Assembly: GCA_021841935.1 (NCBI GenBank)
Contig: JAKCDL010000002.1
Location: forward strand, 62,001-126,000
Length of the DNA stretch: 64,000 nt
Reading direction: 5' to 3'
Origin: Actinomycetes bacterium
GTDB taxonomy: Bacteria > Actinomycetota > Acidimicrobiia > Acidimicrobiales > Acidimicrobiaceae
This document shows, piece by piece, positions 44,442 to 54,204 of this stretch (position 1 is its first letter; every line of letters begins with the position of its first letter). The notes beneath the pieces were generated by a model. That model worked only from the letters and a program-made list of their open reading frames with translations, did no database searches and was not told where the DNA came from. The position numbers and the translations under genes were made by a program.

Positions 44442-44723
44442 ATGGCACGTAGCCTCAAGAAGGGCCCCTTTGTGGACGCGCACCTTTTGAAGAAGGTCGA
44501 CGATCAAAACGCTAAGGGAGAAAAGAAGGTCATTAAGACCTGGTCAAGAAGGTCTACCATTATTCCGGATATGGTTGGACATACGATCGCGGTACACGAT
44601 GGTCGTAAGCACATACCGGTTTATGTAACAGAGTCGATGGTCGGTCACAAGTTGGGTGAATTCAGTCCAACTAGGACTTTCAAGTATCATGCCGGCCAGG
44701 AGAGGGCAGGTAAGAGAAGATGA
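44442..44723 (+). CDS. rpsS: 30S ribosomal protein S19
   Basis: 30S head protein contacting S13 and the A-site tRNA region. [40 protein letters not shown] and [20 protein letters not shown] are family signatures. 93 residues. It overlaps rplV by four bases (ATGA). Confidence 0.97.
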   Translation: MARSLKKGPFVDAHLLKKVDDQNAKGEKKVIKTWSRRSTIIPDMVGHTIAVHDGRKHIPVYVTESMVGHKLGEFSPTRTFKYHAGQERAGKRR

Positions 44724-45355
44724 GCACTTCTACCAATTCTGGCGTTCGCGCCGTACTTCGTGGATATCGTATGTCCGCCTCGAAGGTTCGCGAAGTTCTC
44801 GACTTGATCAGGGGCAAAGATATCATTACTGCTCGTGACATATTGGTTTATACCGATCGTGGAGCTGCCAAAGCAGTTCTGAAGCTTCTGGCTTCTGCGG
44901 TAGCCAATGCAGAGCATAACAACGGCATTCCAGGCGAAGAGTTGTATGTCGCGGCGTGTTACGCCGATGAGGGCGTGACTATGAAGCGCTTTAGCGCTAG
45001 AGCGCGAGGGCGTGCGGCGCAGATACTAAAGAGGACTAGCCACATCACCATAATTGTCGATCGGATGGACGAGCGAAAGATCGCCGAGGTTGTCCGTAAG
45101 CGAAGCAATGACGAGGCGAAGCGTCAAGCACGTCGTTCAGCGCGCGTGAGGGCTTCAAATCCGGCCAAGGATCAGGTTGAAGAGAGTCAGATCGAGATTT
45201 CTGAAGATGAGGTCCTTGAAGCGCAAGACGTCGCGGTGGTTGAAACTGTCGAGACCAACGTTGCGTCGGAAAATATCGTAGAGGCGGATGCAGCTGAGAC
45301 CTTGAATGAGGATGAAGTAGTGGTTGACGCCGAAGTAGAAGGTGAGAGCAAGTAA
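44720..45355 (+). CDS. rplV: 50S ribosomal protein L22 with long acidic C-terminal tail
   Basis: Exit-tunnel protein. The core has [40 protein letters not shown] and the tunnel hairpin [20 protein letters not shown]. The core ends near residue 125. The remaining ~85 residues go from a basic linker to a highly acidic, Val/Glu/Asp-rich tail, nearly doubling the usual ~110-residue size. Its stop overlaps the rpsC start by one base. Confidence 0.95.
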   Translation: MSTSTNSGVRAVLRGYRMSASKVREVLDLIRGKDIITARDILVYTDRGAAKAVLKLLASAVANAEHNNGIPGEELYVAACYADEGVTMKRFSARARGRAAQILKRTSHITIIVDRMDERKIAEVVRKRSNDEAKRQARRSARVRASNPAKDQVEESQIEISEDEVLEAQDVAVVETVETNVASENIVEADAAETLNEDEVVVDAEVEGESK

Positions 45356-46197
45356 TGGGGCAGAAGGTAAATCCTTACGGCTTTCGACTTGGCGTTACTA
45401 CTAAGTGGAAGTCAACTTGGTACGAAGACAAGAACTATCGGGAGACTGTACTACAAGATTGGGAGATCCGTAACTTCTTGACTAAGCGTCTTGAAACCTT
45501 GCAGCTTTCTCGGGTTGAGATTGAGCGCAAGCGCGGAGATATTCGTGTAGATATCTACTCCTCCAAGGTAGGTCCAATCGTTGGGCACCAGGGGAAGAAT
45601 ATTGAGAAGATCCGTCACGAGCTCGGCGCTCTTATCGGCGATGAGAAGGTCCAGCTTAATGTGAAGGAGATCGCGCAGCCAGAGTTGGATGCGGCGTTGG
45701 TGGCCCAAAATATTGCAGATCAGCTTGCTCGTCGTGTCTCATTCCGTCGTGCGATGAAGCGTTCAATGCAGTTGGTCGAGCGTTCAGGTGGGCAGGGCGT
45801 AAAGATCCAATGTTCTGGTCGTCTTGGTGGCGCCGAAATGGCTCGAAAGGAGTCGTATCGTGAGGGACGCGTTCCACTCCATACGCTCCGCGCCGACATC
45901 GATTACGGTTTCCGCGAAGCTCGTACAACCTTCGGAAGAATCGGCGTAAAGGTCTGGATCTATAAGGGTGACATAGTTCCTTATCGTGTTCCTAGCGCTC
46001 AAGAGGCTCCGGTAGTTGAGCCAGCTGCTAAGCCTAAGAGAGTTTCCGCTGGAGGCGGTCGGCGTAACAGCGAGCGTCGTGCTAGTGGCGGTTCAGAGGA
46101 GCAGTTGGAAAAGATACTTGATCGCAGCGAGGACCTTGAGAGAAAAGTACGTCCTGAGTCGCACGAAGCGGCCCACTTCAAGCGGGAGACTGATTAG
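45355..46197 (+). CDS. rpsC: 30S ribosomal protein S3
   Basis: mRNA-entry protein with a KH domain. [20 protein letters not shown] opens it, [20 protein letters not shown] is the KH loop, and [20 protein letters not shown] belongs to the C-terminal domain. 280 residues: after about 215 a charged tail ([20 protein letters not shown]) extends the protein, a common actinobacterial feature. Confidence 0.96.
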   Translation: MGQKVNPYGFRLGVTTKWKSTWYEDKNYRETVLQDWEIRNFLTKRLETLQLSRVEIERKRGDIRVDIYSSKVGPIVGHQGKNIEKIRHELGALIGDEKVQLNVKEIAQPELDAALVAQNIADQLARRVSFRRAMKRSMQLVERSGGQGVKIQCSGRLGGAEMARKESYREGRVPLHTLRADIDYGFREARTTFGRIGVKVWIYKGDIVPYRVPSAQEAPVVEPAAKPKRVSAGGGRRNSERRASGGSEEQLEKILDRSEDLERKVRPESHEAAHFKRETD

Positions 46198-46199
46198 CA

Positions 46200-46631
46200 A
46201 TGTTGATGCCACGTAGGGTAAAACACCGCAAGGTGCAGCGAGGTCGCCGAGAGGGCGTTGCTAAGGGCGGTACCGAGCTTAATTTTGGTGAGTACGGAAT
46301 TCAAGCTTTGGAGTCGGGATGGTTGACTGCTCGTCAAATTGAGTCCGCTCGTATCGCGATGACAAGGCATATTCGTCGTGGTGGAAAGGTTTGGATCAGG
46401 GTTTTTCCCGACAAGCCAATCACCAAGAAGCCTGCTGAGACGAGAATGGGTTCGGGTAAGGGTAACCCCGAGTTCTGGGTTGCCGTTGTCAAGCCAGGAC
46501 GTATTTTGTTTGAGTTGAACGGCGTGAACGAAGAGTTGGCCCGAGGTGCTATGGAGAGAGCTATTCAAAAGCTTCCATTTAAGGCGCGCTTCGTGGTGCG
46601 AGATTCGTTTTCCCATGAGAATGAGGTTTAG
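46200..46631 (+). CDS. rplP: 50S ribosomal protein L16
   Basis: A-site tRNA-contacting protein of the large subunit. [24 protein letters not shown]-type [20 protein letters not shown] and [20 protein letters not shown] match the family. 143 residues. Two bases after rpsC. Confidence 0.97.
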   Translation: MLMPRRVKHRKVQRGRREGVAKGGTELNFGEYGIQALESGWLTARQIESARIAMTRHIRRGGKVWIRVFPDKPITKKPAETRMGSGKGNPEFWVAVVKPGRILFELNGVNEELARGAMERAIQKLPFKARFVVRDSFSHENEV

Positions 46632-46633
46632 TC

Positions 46634-46840
46634 GTGTCTAAAGCATCTGAACTAAGAGAACTAGACAGCGTTGAGTTGCGAGAGCGTCTCGACCAAGATA
46701 CTAAGGAGCTCTTCAATCTGCGCTTCGATCTGGCTACATCCTCGGTTGCCAATACGGCGAGAGTTGGATTGTTAAAGCGGGAGATCGCTCGTATCAATAC
46801 ACTCTTGAACGAGCGTGAGCGATCAGCGGAAGGTAAGTAG
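46634..46840 (+). CDS. rpmC: 50S ribosomal protein L29
   Basis: Small helical protein at the exit tunnel. LRELDSVELRERLDQDTKEL and FNLRFDLATSSVANTARVGL contain the family signature. 68 residues from a GTG start; ATGAGAATGAGG at the end of rplP carries its upstream purine tract. rpsQ follows two bases later. Confidence 0.95.
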   Translation: MSKASELRELDSVELRERLDQDTKELFNLRFDLATSSVANTARVGLLKREIARINTLLNERERSAEGK

Positions 46841-46842
46841 CT

Positions 46843-47115
46843 ATGAGTGATGAAGTTGAAGTAAAGAAGAGCGCGCAGAAGATTCGCGAGGGGATTGTTA
46901 TCTCTGATTCCATGACAGATACAGTTGTGGTCGCAGTAATCGAGCGAGTGCGCCATCCTCGTTACCGAAAGACTGTGCAGCGTACAAAGAAGCTTTACGC
47001 TCACGATTCGAAGTTCGAGGCAAGAGTTGGGGACACAGTGCGCCTGGAGGAGACCCGTCCTCTTTCCAAGCTCAAGCGTTGGCGCGTGGTGGAGATAGTG
47101 GAGCGTGCTCGATGA
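46843..47115 (+). CDS. rpsQ: 30S ribosomal protein S17
   Basis: Primary 16S rRNA-binding OB-fold protein. [20 protein letters not shown] and [20 protein letters not shown], then [20 protein letters not shown], are diagnostic. 90 residues. The stop overlaps the rplN start as ATGA. Confidence 0.96.
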   Translation: MSDEVEVKKSAQKIREGIVISDSMTDTVVVAVIERVRHPRYRKTVQRTKKLYAHDSKFEARVGDTVRLEETRPLSKLKRWRVVEIVERAR

Positions 47116-47480
47116 TACAGCAAGAGACCAGATTACGGGTTGCTGACAACTCGGGTGCTAAGGAAGTTCTCGTTATAAAGGTCCTTGGTGGCTCACGGAG
47201 ACGATATGCAAGTATTGGGGATATCTTCGTAGCTACAGTCAAGGACGCTATACCTGGAGCCAACGTTAAGCGTGGAGACGTCGTGAAGTGTGTAGTGGTG
47301 CGGACGAAGAAGGAGAAGCGTCGCGCCGATGGAAGCTACATACGCTTCGATGAGAATGCGGCTGTCATTATCAATGATGCCATGCAGCCACGTGGTACGC
47401 GTATCTTCGGTCCGGTTGGACGCGAATTGCGTGACAAGAAGTTTATGAAGATTATTTCCTTGGCACCGGAGGTGCTCTAG
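47112..47480 (+). CDS. rplN: 50S ribosomal protein L14
   Basis: Subunit-interface protein. Starting at ATG 47112 it begins [20 protein letters not shown], the standard N-terminus; an upstream in-frame start inside rpsQ would add 11 unrelated residues. [20 protein letters not shown] and the terminal [13 protein letters not shown] agree. 122 residues. Directly abuts rplX. Confidence 0.97.
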   Translation: MIQQETRLRVADNSGAKEVLVIKVLGGSRRRYASIGDIFVATVKDAIPGANVKRGDVVKCVVVRTKKEKRRADGSYIRFDENAAVIINDAMQPRGTRIFGPVGRELRDKKFMKIISLAPEVL

Positions 47481-47786
47481 ATGAAGATTCGTAAGGGCGA
47501 TACCGTCCGGGTGATGGCTGGTAAGGATAAGGGTCGGGAGGGTTCGGTTTTACGAACTCTTCCAAAGAAGGACAAGGTCGTCGTAGAGAGGGTCAATGTT
47601 GCTAAGAAGCATCAAAAGCCCACTTCTACGACTGAGCAGGGTTCAATCGTCGATAAAGACATGCCCATCTCTGTTGCCAATGTCCAGATTGTTTGTCCTA
47701 AGTGCGGGCCGGTTCGAGTTGGCTCGCTTACCAAGGCTGATGGTAAGAAGATTCGTGTTTGCAAGCGTTGCGGTGGTGAACTATGA
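47481..47786 (+). CDS. rplX: 50S ribosomal protein L24
   Basis: Assembly-initiating protein with a KOW motif: [20 protein letters not shown]. The C-terminal half has a zinc-ribbon-like set C72, C75, C94 and C97 (CPKC and CKRC), found in many but not all bacterial L24 proteins. 101 residues. No gap from rplN, four-base overlap with rplE. Confidence 0.96.
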   Translation: MKIRKGDTVRVMAGKDKGREGSVLRTLPKKDKVVVERVNVAKKHQKPTSTTEQGSIVDKDMPISVANVQIVCPKCGPVRVGSLTKADGKKIRVCKRCGGEL

Positions 47787-48349
47787 CAAATACTGCTGAG
47801 ATGCCTCGTTTGAAGGCGAAGTACAATGAGATCCTCCGCGAGCAGTTGAAGACGTCTCTTGGTTTGGGCAACATTATGGAAGTCCCGAAGATGGAGAAGA
47901 TCGTTATCAATATGGGTGTTGGTCGTGCCACACAGCAAGCCTCGCTTCTTGAAGGGGCGGTTCGCGAACTGGAGGCTATTACGGGCCAAAAGGCAGTCGT
48001 AACTAGAGCACGTAAGTCGGTAGCTGGATTCAAGCTCCGTCAGGGCAACGCCATCGGTGTAAAGGTTACGCTCAGGGGCGACAAGATGTGGGAGTTTTTC
48101 GATCGACTCGTCTCTCTTTCTATTCCCCGTATACGTGACTTTCGTGGACTAAATCCGAAGTCTTTTGATGGAAGGGGCAATTACACGTTCGGTGTGACCG
48201 AGCAGTTGATCTTCCCCGAGATCGAATACGACAAGGTTGATGTAACCCGAGGTATGGATATCACAATCGTTACGACGGCGAGTACCGATGATCACGGTCG
48301 TGCGCTCTTGAGTGCATTCGGTTTTCCTTTCAAGAGAGAGGGTCAGTAA
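47783..48349 (+). CDS. rplE: 50S ribosomal protein L5
   Basis: 5S rRNA-binding protein of the central protuberance. [40 protein letters not shown] and [20 protein letters not shown] are characteristic. 188 residues. rpsN starts on the next base after the stop. Confidence 0.97.
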   Translation: MTNTAEMPRLKAKYNEILREQLKTSLGLGNIMEVPKMEKIVINMGVGRATQQASLLEGAVRELEAITGQKAVVTRARKSVAGFKLRQGNAIGVKVTLRGDKMWEFFDRLVSLSIPRIRDFRGLNPKSFDGRGNYTFGVTEQLIFPEIEYDKVDVTRGMDITIVTTASTDDHGRALLSAFGFPFKREGQ

Positions 48350-48535
48350 ATGGCTAAAAAGGCTTTGATTGAGAAGCAGAGGCGCGTTGCGAAGTTCAAG
48401 ACACGCGCTTACACGAGATGTGGTCGATGTGGACGTCCCCATTCCGTATACCGTAAGTTTGGCCTGTGCAGAATTTGCCTTCGAGTTATGGTTCATGCGG
48501 GAGAAGTTCCAGGCGTTACCAAGGCAAGCTGGTAA
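48350..48535 (+). CDS. rpsN: 30S ribosomal protein S14, type Z (zinc)
   Basis: Short zinc-binding S14 of 61 residues. Ligands C24, C27, C40 and C43 lie in [20 protein letters not shown]. The short zinc form is the one normally encoded in the spc cluster of Gram-positive lineages. Confidence 0.97.
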   Translation: MAKKALIEKQRRVAKFKTRAYTRCGRCGRPHSVYRKFGLCRICLRVMVHAGEVPGVTKASW

Positions 48536-48550
48536 GGGGTTGATGACTAG

Positions 48551-48952
48551 ATGATGACAGATCCGATAGCTGATATGTTGACTCGTATCCGTAATGCGAA
48601 TACCGCGATGCACGACTCGGTTTCTATGCCAGCTTCGAAGCTTAAGAGTTCATTAGCCGCACTACTCCAGCGTGAGGGTTACATCGAAAGCTTTGACGTA
48701 AAGGATGTCGAGGGTAGGGCTGGTCAAGTTCTTGAGATAACTCTCAAGTACTCGTCAGAGCGTAAGAGAGTGATCTCGGGTATCCAGAGAATCTCGAAGC
48801 CAGGTCTTCGTGTCTACTCGAGAGCGGAGGCTATTCCGCGTGTTCTTGGTGGTCTCGGCATTGCTGTAGTTTCCACCTCTAAGGGTCTCATGACAGATCG
48901 CGAAGCACGTAGGCAAAAGATTGGTGGAGAGGTCGTCTGTTACGTTTGGTAG
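48551..48952 (+). CDS. rpsH: 30S ribosomal protein S8
   Basis: 16S rRNA-binding assembly protein. [20 protein letters not shown] opens it, [20 protein letters not shown] and [19 protein letters not shown] close it. 133 residues. Two adjacent ATG codons (48551 and 48554) could both serve as start. Confidence 0.96.
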   Translation: MMTDPIADMLTRIRNANTAMHDSVSMPASKLKSSLAALLQREGYIESFDVKDVEGRAGQVLEITLKYSSERKRVISGIQRISKPGLRVYSRAEAIPRVLGGLGIAVVSTSKGLMTDREARRQKIGGEVVCYVW

Positions 48953-48983
48953 CCGACGACTCCGGTAAGGAGTTTGATTTCAA

Positions 48984-49526
48984 ATGTCACGAATCGGAAA
49001 GGTTCCAGTCGAAATTCCTGGTGGCGTTAGCGTCCAGATCGATAATGGAAATTTCTTGAAGGTGTCGGGTCCTAAGGGTTCTCTAGAGAGAACTCTTCCT
49101 GGCGAGATTGTAGTACGGCAGGACTCGAGTGTACTTGTTGTAGAGAGGCCTAACGATGAACGCCTTTCAAAGGCGCTTCATGGTTTGTCTCGCACCTTGG
49201 TTTCAAATATGGTTAACGGGGTTACCAACGGGTTTACCAAGGAACTAGAGATAGTTGGCGTTGGTTACCGTGCGAATCTCAAGAGCCCGACAGAGATCGA
49301 GATGGCGCTTGGTTTTTCTCATCCTGTGCAAGTTCTTGCGCCGGAGGGCATTTCCTTTGAGGTACCGGTCCCAACAAGGATCATCGTTAAGGGTATCGAC
49401 AAGGAGCTAGTCGGCCAGGTTGCCGCTAACATTCGCAAGATTAGGAAGCCTGAGCCGTATAAGGGTAAGGGCGTGCGCTATTCGGGCGAGAAGATCCTCC
49501 GTAAAGCTGGCAAGACAGGTAAGTAG
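48984..49526 (+). CDS. rplF: 50S ribosomal protein L6
   Basis: Large-subunit protein near the sarcin-ricin loop. [40 protein letters not shown] and [20 protein letters not shown] are family signatures. 180 residues. A GGTAAGGAG site precedes ATG. Confidence 0.97.
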   Translation: MSRIGKVPVEIPGGVSVQIDNGNFLKVSGPKGSLERTLPGEIVVRQDSSVLVVERPNDERLSKALHGLSRTLVSNMVNGVTNGFTKELEIVGVGYRANLKSPTEIEMALGFSHPVQVLAPEGISFEVPVPTRIIVKGIDKELVGQVAANIRKIRKPEPYKGKGVRYSGEKILRKAGKTGK

Positions 49527-49540
49527 GGGCTGAATTAGTA

Positions 49541-49906
49541 ATGTCCAAAAACAAATTAAATAGCCAAGAGTTACGACAGAAGCGTCATAAGAGGGTTCGT
49601 AGAACTGTAATCGGTACTACTGAGCGTCCTCGTCTTGCCGTCTTTCGGTCGAACAAGCACATCATGGCTCAAATCGTTGACGATAGTTCGGGTACAACGC
49701 TCGTTGCGGCTTCAACATACGAAGCTACGCTTCGTAGTGGCGTGACAGGGAACATCGACTCTGCTCGTAAAGTTGGCGAGCTAATAGCGGAGCGCGCTGT
49801 TGAAAAAGGTGTCAAGGCGGTCGTTTTCGATCGTGGTGGCTTTCAATACCATGGCAGAGTCGCCGCTGTTGCTGACGGCGCCCGTGATAAGGGATTGGAG
49901 TTCTAG
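49541..49906 (+). CDS. rplR: 50S ribosomal protein L18
   Basis: 5S rRNA-binding protein. [20 protein letters not shown] and [20 protein letters not shown] at the start and [20 protein letters not shown] at the end match. 121 residues, two bases before rpsE. Confidence 0.97.
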   Translation: MSKNKLNSQELRQKRHKRVRRTVIGTTERPRLAVFRSNKHIMAQIVDDSSGTTLVAASTYEATLRSGVTGNIDSARKVGELIAERAVEKGVKAVVFDRGGFQYHGRVAAVADGARDKGLEF

Positions 49907-49908
49907 TA

Positions 49909-50457
49909 ATGGCCGATGAAACCTACGAAGAGAGAACCATAAAGGTAAACCGAGTCGCTAAGGTCGTCAAGGGCGGACGTCGTTTTTCCTTTACGGCGTT
50001 GATGGTTATAGGCGACAAGAATGGCCGCGTGGGCCTCGGTTACGGTAAGGCTAAAGAGGCTGGCGTAGCTGTACAAAAAGGAATTGAAGAGGCTCGTAAG
50101 AATCTTTTTGACGTAGCTTTGGCGGGAGAGACCATCGTTCACCCCGTTCTTGGCGAAGCTGGCGCAGGCAGGGTACTGCTAAAGCCCGCAGCACCTGGTA
50201 CTGGTGTTATAGCTGGTGGAGCTGCTCGTTCGATTTTGGAGATGGCAGGAATACATGATGTCGTCGCTAAGTCACTTGGTTCTTCTAACGCAATCAATGT
50301 GGCTCACGCTACTATCGCTGGTCTAAAGGCTATAAAGCGACCGGATGAGGTGGCAGCGCTGCGAGGACGCTATGCGGATGAGATAGTTCCAAAGGCAATA
50401 AACGATGCGTATAATCGTAAAAAGGCGGAGATCTCCGGCAGCAGAGGTGATTCATAA
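49909..50457 (+). CDS. rpsE: 30S ribosomal protein S5
   Basis: Decoding-fidelity protein with helicase-like function at the mRNA entry. [40 protein letters not shown] and [20 protein letters not shown] are conserved. 182 residues. Its stop overlaps the rpmD ATG by one base. Confidence 0.97.
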   Translation: MADETYEERTIKVNRVAKVVKGGRRFSFTALMVIGDKNGRVGLGYGKAKEAGVAVQKGIEEARKNLFDVALAGETIVHPVLGEAGAGRVLLKPAAPGTGVIAGGAARSILEMAGIHDVVAKSLGSSNAINVAHATIAGLKAIKRPDEVAALRGRYADEIVPKAINDAYNRKKAEISGSRGDS

Positions 50458-50648
50458 TGGCTGATGAAGCGAAGATCATAGTTACCCAAATCCGTTCCGC
50501 CATCGGATCGAAGCCTAAGCACCGGGGAACGTTGAAGGCACTTGGTCTTGGGAGAATTGGTAAGAGCAATGCGCTTCCTGATCGTCCTGAGATTCGTGGA
50601 ATGATAGCTCGCGTTGTTCACCTCGTTGAAGTTCAGGAAGAGGTTTGA
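50457..50648 (+). CDS. rpmD: 50S ribosomal protein L30
   Basis: Small large-subunit protein: ITQIRSAIGSKPKHRGTLKA and LGLGRIGKSNALPDRPEIRG are the family signature. 63 residues. rplO follows four bases after the stop. Confidence 0.96.
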   Translation: MADEAKIIVTQIRSAIGSKPKHRGTLKALGLGRIGKSNALPDRPEIRGMIARVVHLVEVQEEV

Positions 50649-50652
50649 GTCG

Positions 50653-51153
50653 ATGTTGAAGTTACACGATTTGGCACCTGCTGAGGGTGCGAAGAAGACA
50701 AAGAAGCGCGTCGGTCGCGGTATTGGTGGTAAGGGTGGCAAGACTGCTGGTAGAGGTACCAAAGGTCAAGGAGCTCGTGATACGATCCCAATGGGGTTTG
50801 AAGGTGGGCAGTTGCCGCTGACGCAGCGCTCGCCAAAGGCCAAGGGGTTTAATAATCCATTCAAAGTGGTCTATGAGATTGTCAATTTGGACAAAATTGC
50901 CGAGCTAGCCTCACAAGGTGTGGTCGTCATCGATCCGGCAACACTTGCTAACTACGGAATTGTAAAGAAGAATTCTCTGGTTAAGGTCCTGGGCCAGGGA
51001 GAGATTCGGACGGGTGTGACTGTTACTGCCCATAAATTCTCGAGAGCGGCGGAGTTCGCTATTCGGGCAGCGGGTGGTTCGACAGTCGCTCTAGACCTAC
51101 CGTACGCCGGAGGACGTCCTCCCGTGAAGGGTAACCAACACGCTAATCGTTAG
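50653..51153 (+). CDS. rplO: 50S ribosomal protein L15
   Basis: 23S rRNA-binding assembly protein. ATG 50653 begins MLKLHDLAPAEGAKKTKKRV, the normal N-terminus; an upstream in-frame start inside rpmD is rejected. GRGIGGKGGKTAGRGTKGQG is the Gly-rich signature. 166 residues, longer than E. coli L15 through a C-terminal extension. A strong terminator follows. Confidence 0.96.
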   Translation: MLKLHDLAPAEGAKKTKKRVGRGIGGKGGKTAGRGTKGQGARDTIPMGFEGGQLPLTQRSPKAKGFNNPFKVVYEIVNLDKIAELASQGVVVIDPATLANYGIVKKNSLVKVLGQGEIRTGVTVTAHKFSRAAEFAIRAAGGSTVALDLPYAGGRPPVKGNQHANR

Positions 51154-51174
51154 AAGGTTTTGCGTGCTAACTTT

Positions 51175-51221
51175 GAGAGGAGCCCAACAGCGTGTTCGCG
51201 GTGCGGCTCCTCTGTCTTTTT
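51175..51221 (+). terminator. Intrinsic terminator between rplO and secY
   Basis: GAGAGGAGCC (51175-51184) pairs with GGCTCCTCT (51205-51213), a 9-bp GC-rich stem with an internal loop that can fold further, then TCTTTTT. It splits the usual rplO-secY-adk unit, so secY probably has its own promoter in the following ~95 bases. Confidence 0.8.
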
Positions 51222-51318
51222 GTGCAATTGCGAATTGGTCGCAAGGTAGAGAACTGACTAAGATTTATCATTGAATTTGGTCCGAGGTGGCCAAAGTTTA
51301 GATTTTTAGGGTTGATGG

Positions 51319-52614
51319 ATGCTGGGAAGTCTAAGAAACGTATTTCTAGTGGCGGAGTTGCGAAAGAAGATTCTCTTTACGCTTTTCGTTATCGTCATAT
51401 ATCAGCTGGGTGCGAATCTTCCGGTGCCCGGAATTGACTTCAATGCTCTGAAGCAGCTCGAATCGTCGGCTGGGGGATCGGGAGTTTTGGGGTTCCTTAA
51501 TCTCTTTTCGGGCGGAGCTTTGACGAGATTTGCAATCTTTGGCCTGGGGATCATGCCATACATTACCTCGTCGATCATTATCCAATTGTTGACCACTGTG
51601 ATACCCAAGTTTGAGGAGTGGAGGGACCAGGGACCAGTTGGTGAGAAGCGAATAACTCAGACCACTAGGTATCTGACTGTTGCATTGGCACTACTTCAAG
51701 GGACTGGCTTAACATTTGTCTTCCACAATGGCGGTGCGGGTTTTCTACCCAACGGTAAGGCTATAGATCTAATCCCTAACTTCACAGTTCCGCGTGTCTT
51801 ATTCATAGTCCTTACCTTTGCAGCGGGTACAGCTTTGGTCATGTGGCTAGGCGAACTCATTACGCAGCGCGGTATCGGCCAAGGTATGTCGATTCTGATT
51901 TTCGCAAACGTTGTGGCTGGTATCCCGACCGGTGGCCATGCGATTCTGCAGCAGGCTGGTGGCTTCAAGTTCGCCATAATTGTTCTCGTCGCAATTGCTA
52001 TTCTGGTTGCGATCGTCTTCGTTGAGCAAGGTCAAAGACGTATTCCAGTTGTATTTTCAAAGCGTGTAGTAGGCCAAAAGATGTACGAGGGTTCAAACAC
52101 ACACATTCCTTTGAAGGTCAATCAGTCTGGTGTCGTTCCAATTATCTTTGCATCTTCGATTCTCTACTTTCCGGTTCTTTTGACCAATATTATTCCGTGG
52201 ACGGGTTACAGAAACTTCGTCAATAACAACCTTGTCTCGCCGACGAGCTTCGTATACATAGGCATCTACGGTGTTTTGATCGTTATGTTTACCTTCTTCT
52301 ACGTGCAGATCGTCTTCGATCCATACCAGCAGGCCGATATCATTCGCAAGCAGAGCGGGTTTGTGCCTGGTATTCGACCTGGCGCTCCTACGGAAAGATA
52401 TTTTGCAAAGATTCTGAACCGAATTACGTTGCCAGGTGCCCTATTCCTTGCCGGAGTAGCTTTGATACCTGCGATCTTGTTGGCGGTATGGAATGTTACC
52501 GGTTATCCCTTTGCTGGTACGACTCTTTTGATTGCCGTAGGCGTTGCGCTTGAGACGATGAAGCAGATCGATTCGCAGCTGTCAATGCGCAATTACGAGG
52601 GATTCCTCAAGTAG
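51319..52614 (+). CDS. secY: Preprotein translocase subunit SecY
   Basis: Protein-conducting channel with ten transmembrane helices. Conserved pieces: GANLPVPGIDFNALKQLESS, FGLGIMPYITSSIIIQLLTT, KRITQTTRYLTVALALLQGT, and FDPYQQADIIRKQSGFVPGI in the cytoplasmic loop C5 that contacts SecA. 431 residues. ATG 51319 follows TTAGGGTT. adk follows after 23 bases. Confidence 0.97.
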   Translation: MLGSLRNVFLVAELRKKILFTLFVIVIYQLGANLPVPGIDFNALKQLESSAGGSGVLGFLNLFSGGALTRFAIFGLGIMPYITSSIIIQLLTTVIPKFEEWRDQGPVGEKRITQTTRYLTVALALLQGTGLTFVFHNGGAGFLPNGKAIDLIPNFTVPRVLFIVLTFAAGTALVMWLGELITQRGIGQGMSILIFANVVAGIPTGGHAILQQAGGFKFAIIVLVAIAILVAIVFVEQGQRRIPVVFSKRVVGQKMYEGSNTHIPLKVNQSGVVPIIFASSILYFPVLLTNIIPWTGYRNFVNNNLVSPTSFVYIGIYGVLIVMFTFFYVQIVFDPYQQADIIRKQSGFVPGIRPGAPTERYFAKILNRITLPGALFLAGVALIPAILLAVWNVTGYPFAGTTLLIAVGVALETMKQIDSQLSMRNYEGFLK

Positions 52615-52637
52615 ATTTTGACTGGCAGGGAGTAGAG

Positions 52638-53294
52638 ATGAATAAGCCATTCCGCATAGCAATGCTGGGTAAACAGGGTGCTGGTAAAGGTACCCAATGC
52701 TCTCGAATTTCTGAACAGTTTCAGATTCCCCACGTTTCGACGGGGGATATGCTTCGTAGCGCAGTCAAGGCGGGAACCGAATTTGGTCTAAGAGCTTCTG
52801 AATTTATGGAGCGTGGGGATTTGGTTCCTGACGAGGTTATTATTGGAGCGGTAGTAGAGCGCCTAAGTCAAGATGATGCTGTCAATAGTGGCTATCTTTT
52901 AGATGGTTTTCCACGAACGCTTGCCCAAGCTAAGGCTCTCGATTCTGCCATCGATCAAGCGGTTAAGCTCGTGATCAACTTAGAGGTTGCGACCGACGTT
53001 GTCCTGGAGAGACTTTCCTCGCGGCGTGTCTGCGAGGGATGCGGCCGTACGTATTCCGTCTCTAATCCACCAACTAGCCCTTGGCACTGTGATACTTGCG
53101 GCGGAGACGTGGTTCAACGAGCTGATGATAAGCCAGAGGCTATTTCGAGGAGGCTCGCACTTTACGACGAATTGACCTCCCCTCTCATTGGATGGTACAG
53201 CGAAAAGGGAATCTTGGTCACAGTTGAAGGTAGTGGCGACCTCGATATTGTTACTTCTAATATTGTGAAAGCTATACATTCAGTAGAAGCCTAA
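52638..53294 (+). CDS. adk: Adenylate kinase, zinc-lid type
   Basis: Interconverts AMP and ATP with two ADP. The P-loop is GKQGAGKGTQ at 11-20, DGFPRT at 89-94 binds substrate, and the long lid carries C132, C135, C151 and C154, a four-Cys zinc site typical of Gram-positive adenylate kinases. 218 residues. GGGAG lies 9 bases before ATG. Standard secY-adk-map order. Confidence 0.97.
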   Translation: MNKPFRIAMLGKQGAGKGTQCSRISEQFQIPHVSTGDMLRSAVKAGTEFGLRASEFMERGDLVPDEVIIGAVVERLSQDDAVNSGYLLDGFPRTLAQAKALDSAIDQAVKLVINLEVATDVVLERLSSRRVCEGCGRTYSVSNPPTSPWHCDTCGGDVVQRADDKPEAISRRLALYDELTSPLIGWYSEKGILVTVEGSGDLDIVTSNIVKAIHSVEA

Positions 53295-53319
53295 TTCCTG
53301 ATTGATAAGAGGTTCTGTT

Positions 53320-54081
53320 TTGAAGTGGGATTCCACTATTCGACGTTCAGACGTTGAGATCGATAAAATGCGTAAGGCTGGCGAGATCGTTCGGGAGATC
53401 AAAGAACGTATCCGCGAGGTGGTGCGTGACGGTGTTACAACTCTAGAATTGGATCTCGTCGCAAGAGAAGTCATTGAACGTCGAGGTGCGAAAAGTAACT
53501 TCCTGAATTATCACGGATTCCCAGCAACAATCTGTACTTCTCCAAACAGTATGATCGTTCACGGTATCCCTGGAGATTACAGGCTCAAAGAGGGCGATAT
53601 CATCTCCATAGATTGCGGTGCAATCTGGCAGGGTTATCATGGTGATTCTGCTTACACTATTGGGGTTGGAAAGATATCCAAGCAGGCAGAGAAGCTTCTT
53701 CAGGTGACTCAAAACTCACTTTTAGCTGGTATTGCTGTGATGATTCCCGGAAATCATCTCCATGATATCGGTAGGGAAGTCCAGAAGGTTGCGGAGGCCG
53801 CTGGATTTTCGGTCGTACGGGAGTACGTGGGTCATGCGATCGGCACCGCTATGCACGAATCCCCTAATGTTCCGAACTATTGGCCTGGTACACCAGGTCC
53901 AAAGTTGCGTTCAGGAAATGTCTTTGCCGTTGAGCCTATGGTAAACGTAGGAAAGGCTGATACTCGAGTTCTCGACGACGGATGGTCGGTGATTACGGCG
54001 GATGGCTCGCTCTCTGCTCACTTTGAAGATACGATTGTAGTGACTGATAATGGGCCAGAAGTTCTGACATCTGAATATTAG
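53320..54081 (+). CDS. map: Methionine aminopeptidase, type I
   Basis: Removes N-terminal Met from nascent proteins. From TTG 53320 (253 residues), the metal ligands are D98, D109, H172, E205 and E236, and the conserved substrate His is H81. TTG 53320 has AGAGG seven bases upstream, while the in-frame TTG 53302 lacks a site. The residues YHGFPATICTSPNSMIVHGI and GHAIGTAMHESPNVPNY are family signatures. Confidence 0.96.
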   Translation: MKWDSTIRRSDVEIDKMRKAGEIVREIKERIREVVRDGVTTLELDLVAREVIERRGAKSNFLNYHGFPATICTSPNSMIVHGIPGDYRLKEGDIISIDCGAIWQGYHGDSAYTIGVGKISKQAEKLLQVTQNSLLAGIAVMIPGNHLHDIGREVQKVAEAAGFSVVREYVGHAIGTAMHESPNVPNYWPGTPGPKLRSGNVFAVEPMVNVGKADTRVLDDGWSVITADGSLSAHFEDTIVVTDNGPEVLTSEY

Positions 54082-54159
54082 TATTTTGCACGATTTATCG
54101 CCATCCCTTATAAACTTGAAACCCTGTGTAGCGTATTAACTTGTTAAAGTTGCATAGGC

Positions 54160-54173
54160 GTGTGCTTGCACAC
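54160..54173 (+). repeat. Perfect palindrome upstream of infA
   Basis: GTGTGC-TT-GCACAC lies about 20 bases before the infA ribosome-binding site. It could be an operator or a small RNA hairpin. The GTG in its left arm is in frame with infA but would place the AAGGAG site inside the coding region. Confidence 0.4.
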
Positions 54174-54204
54174 CAATGGTTGTCGAAGAAATAAGGAGAT
54201 TCAT

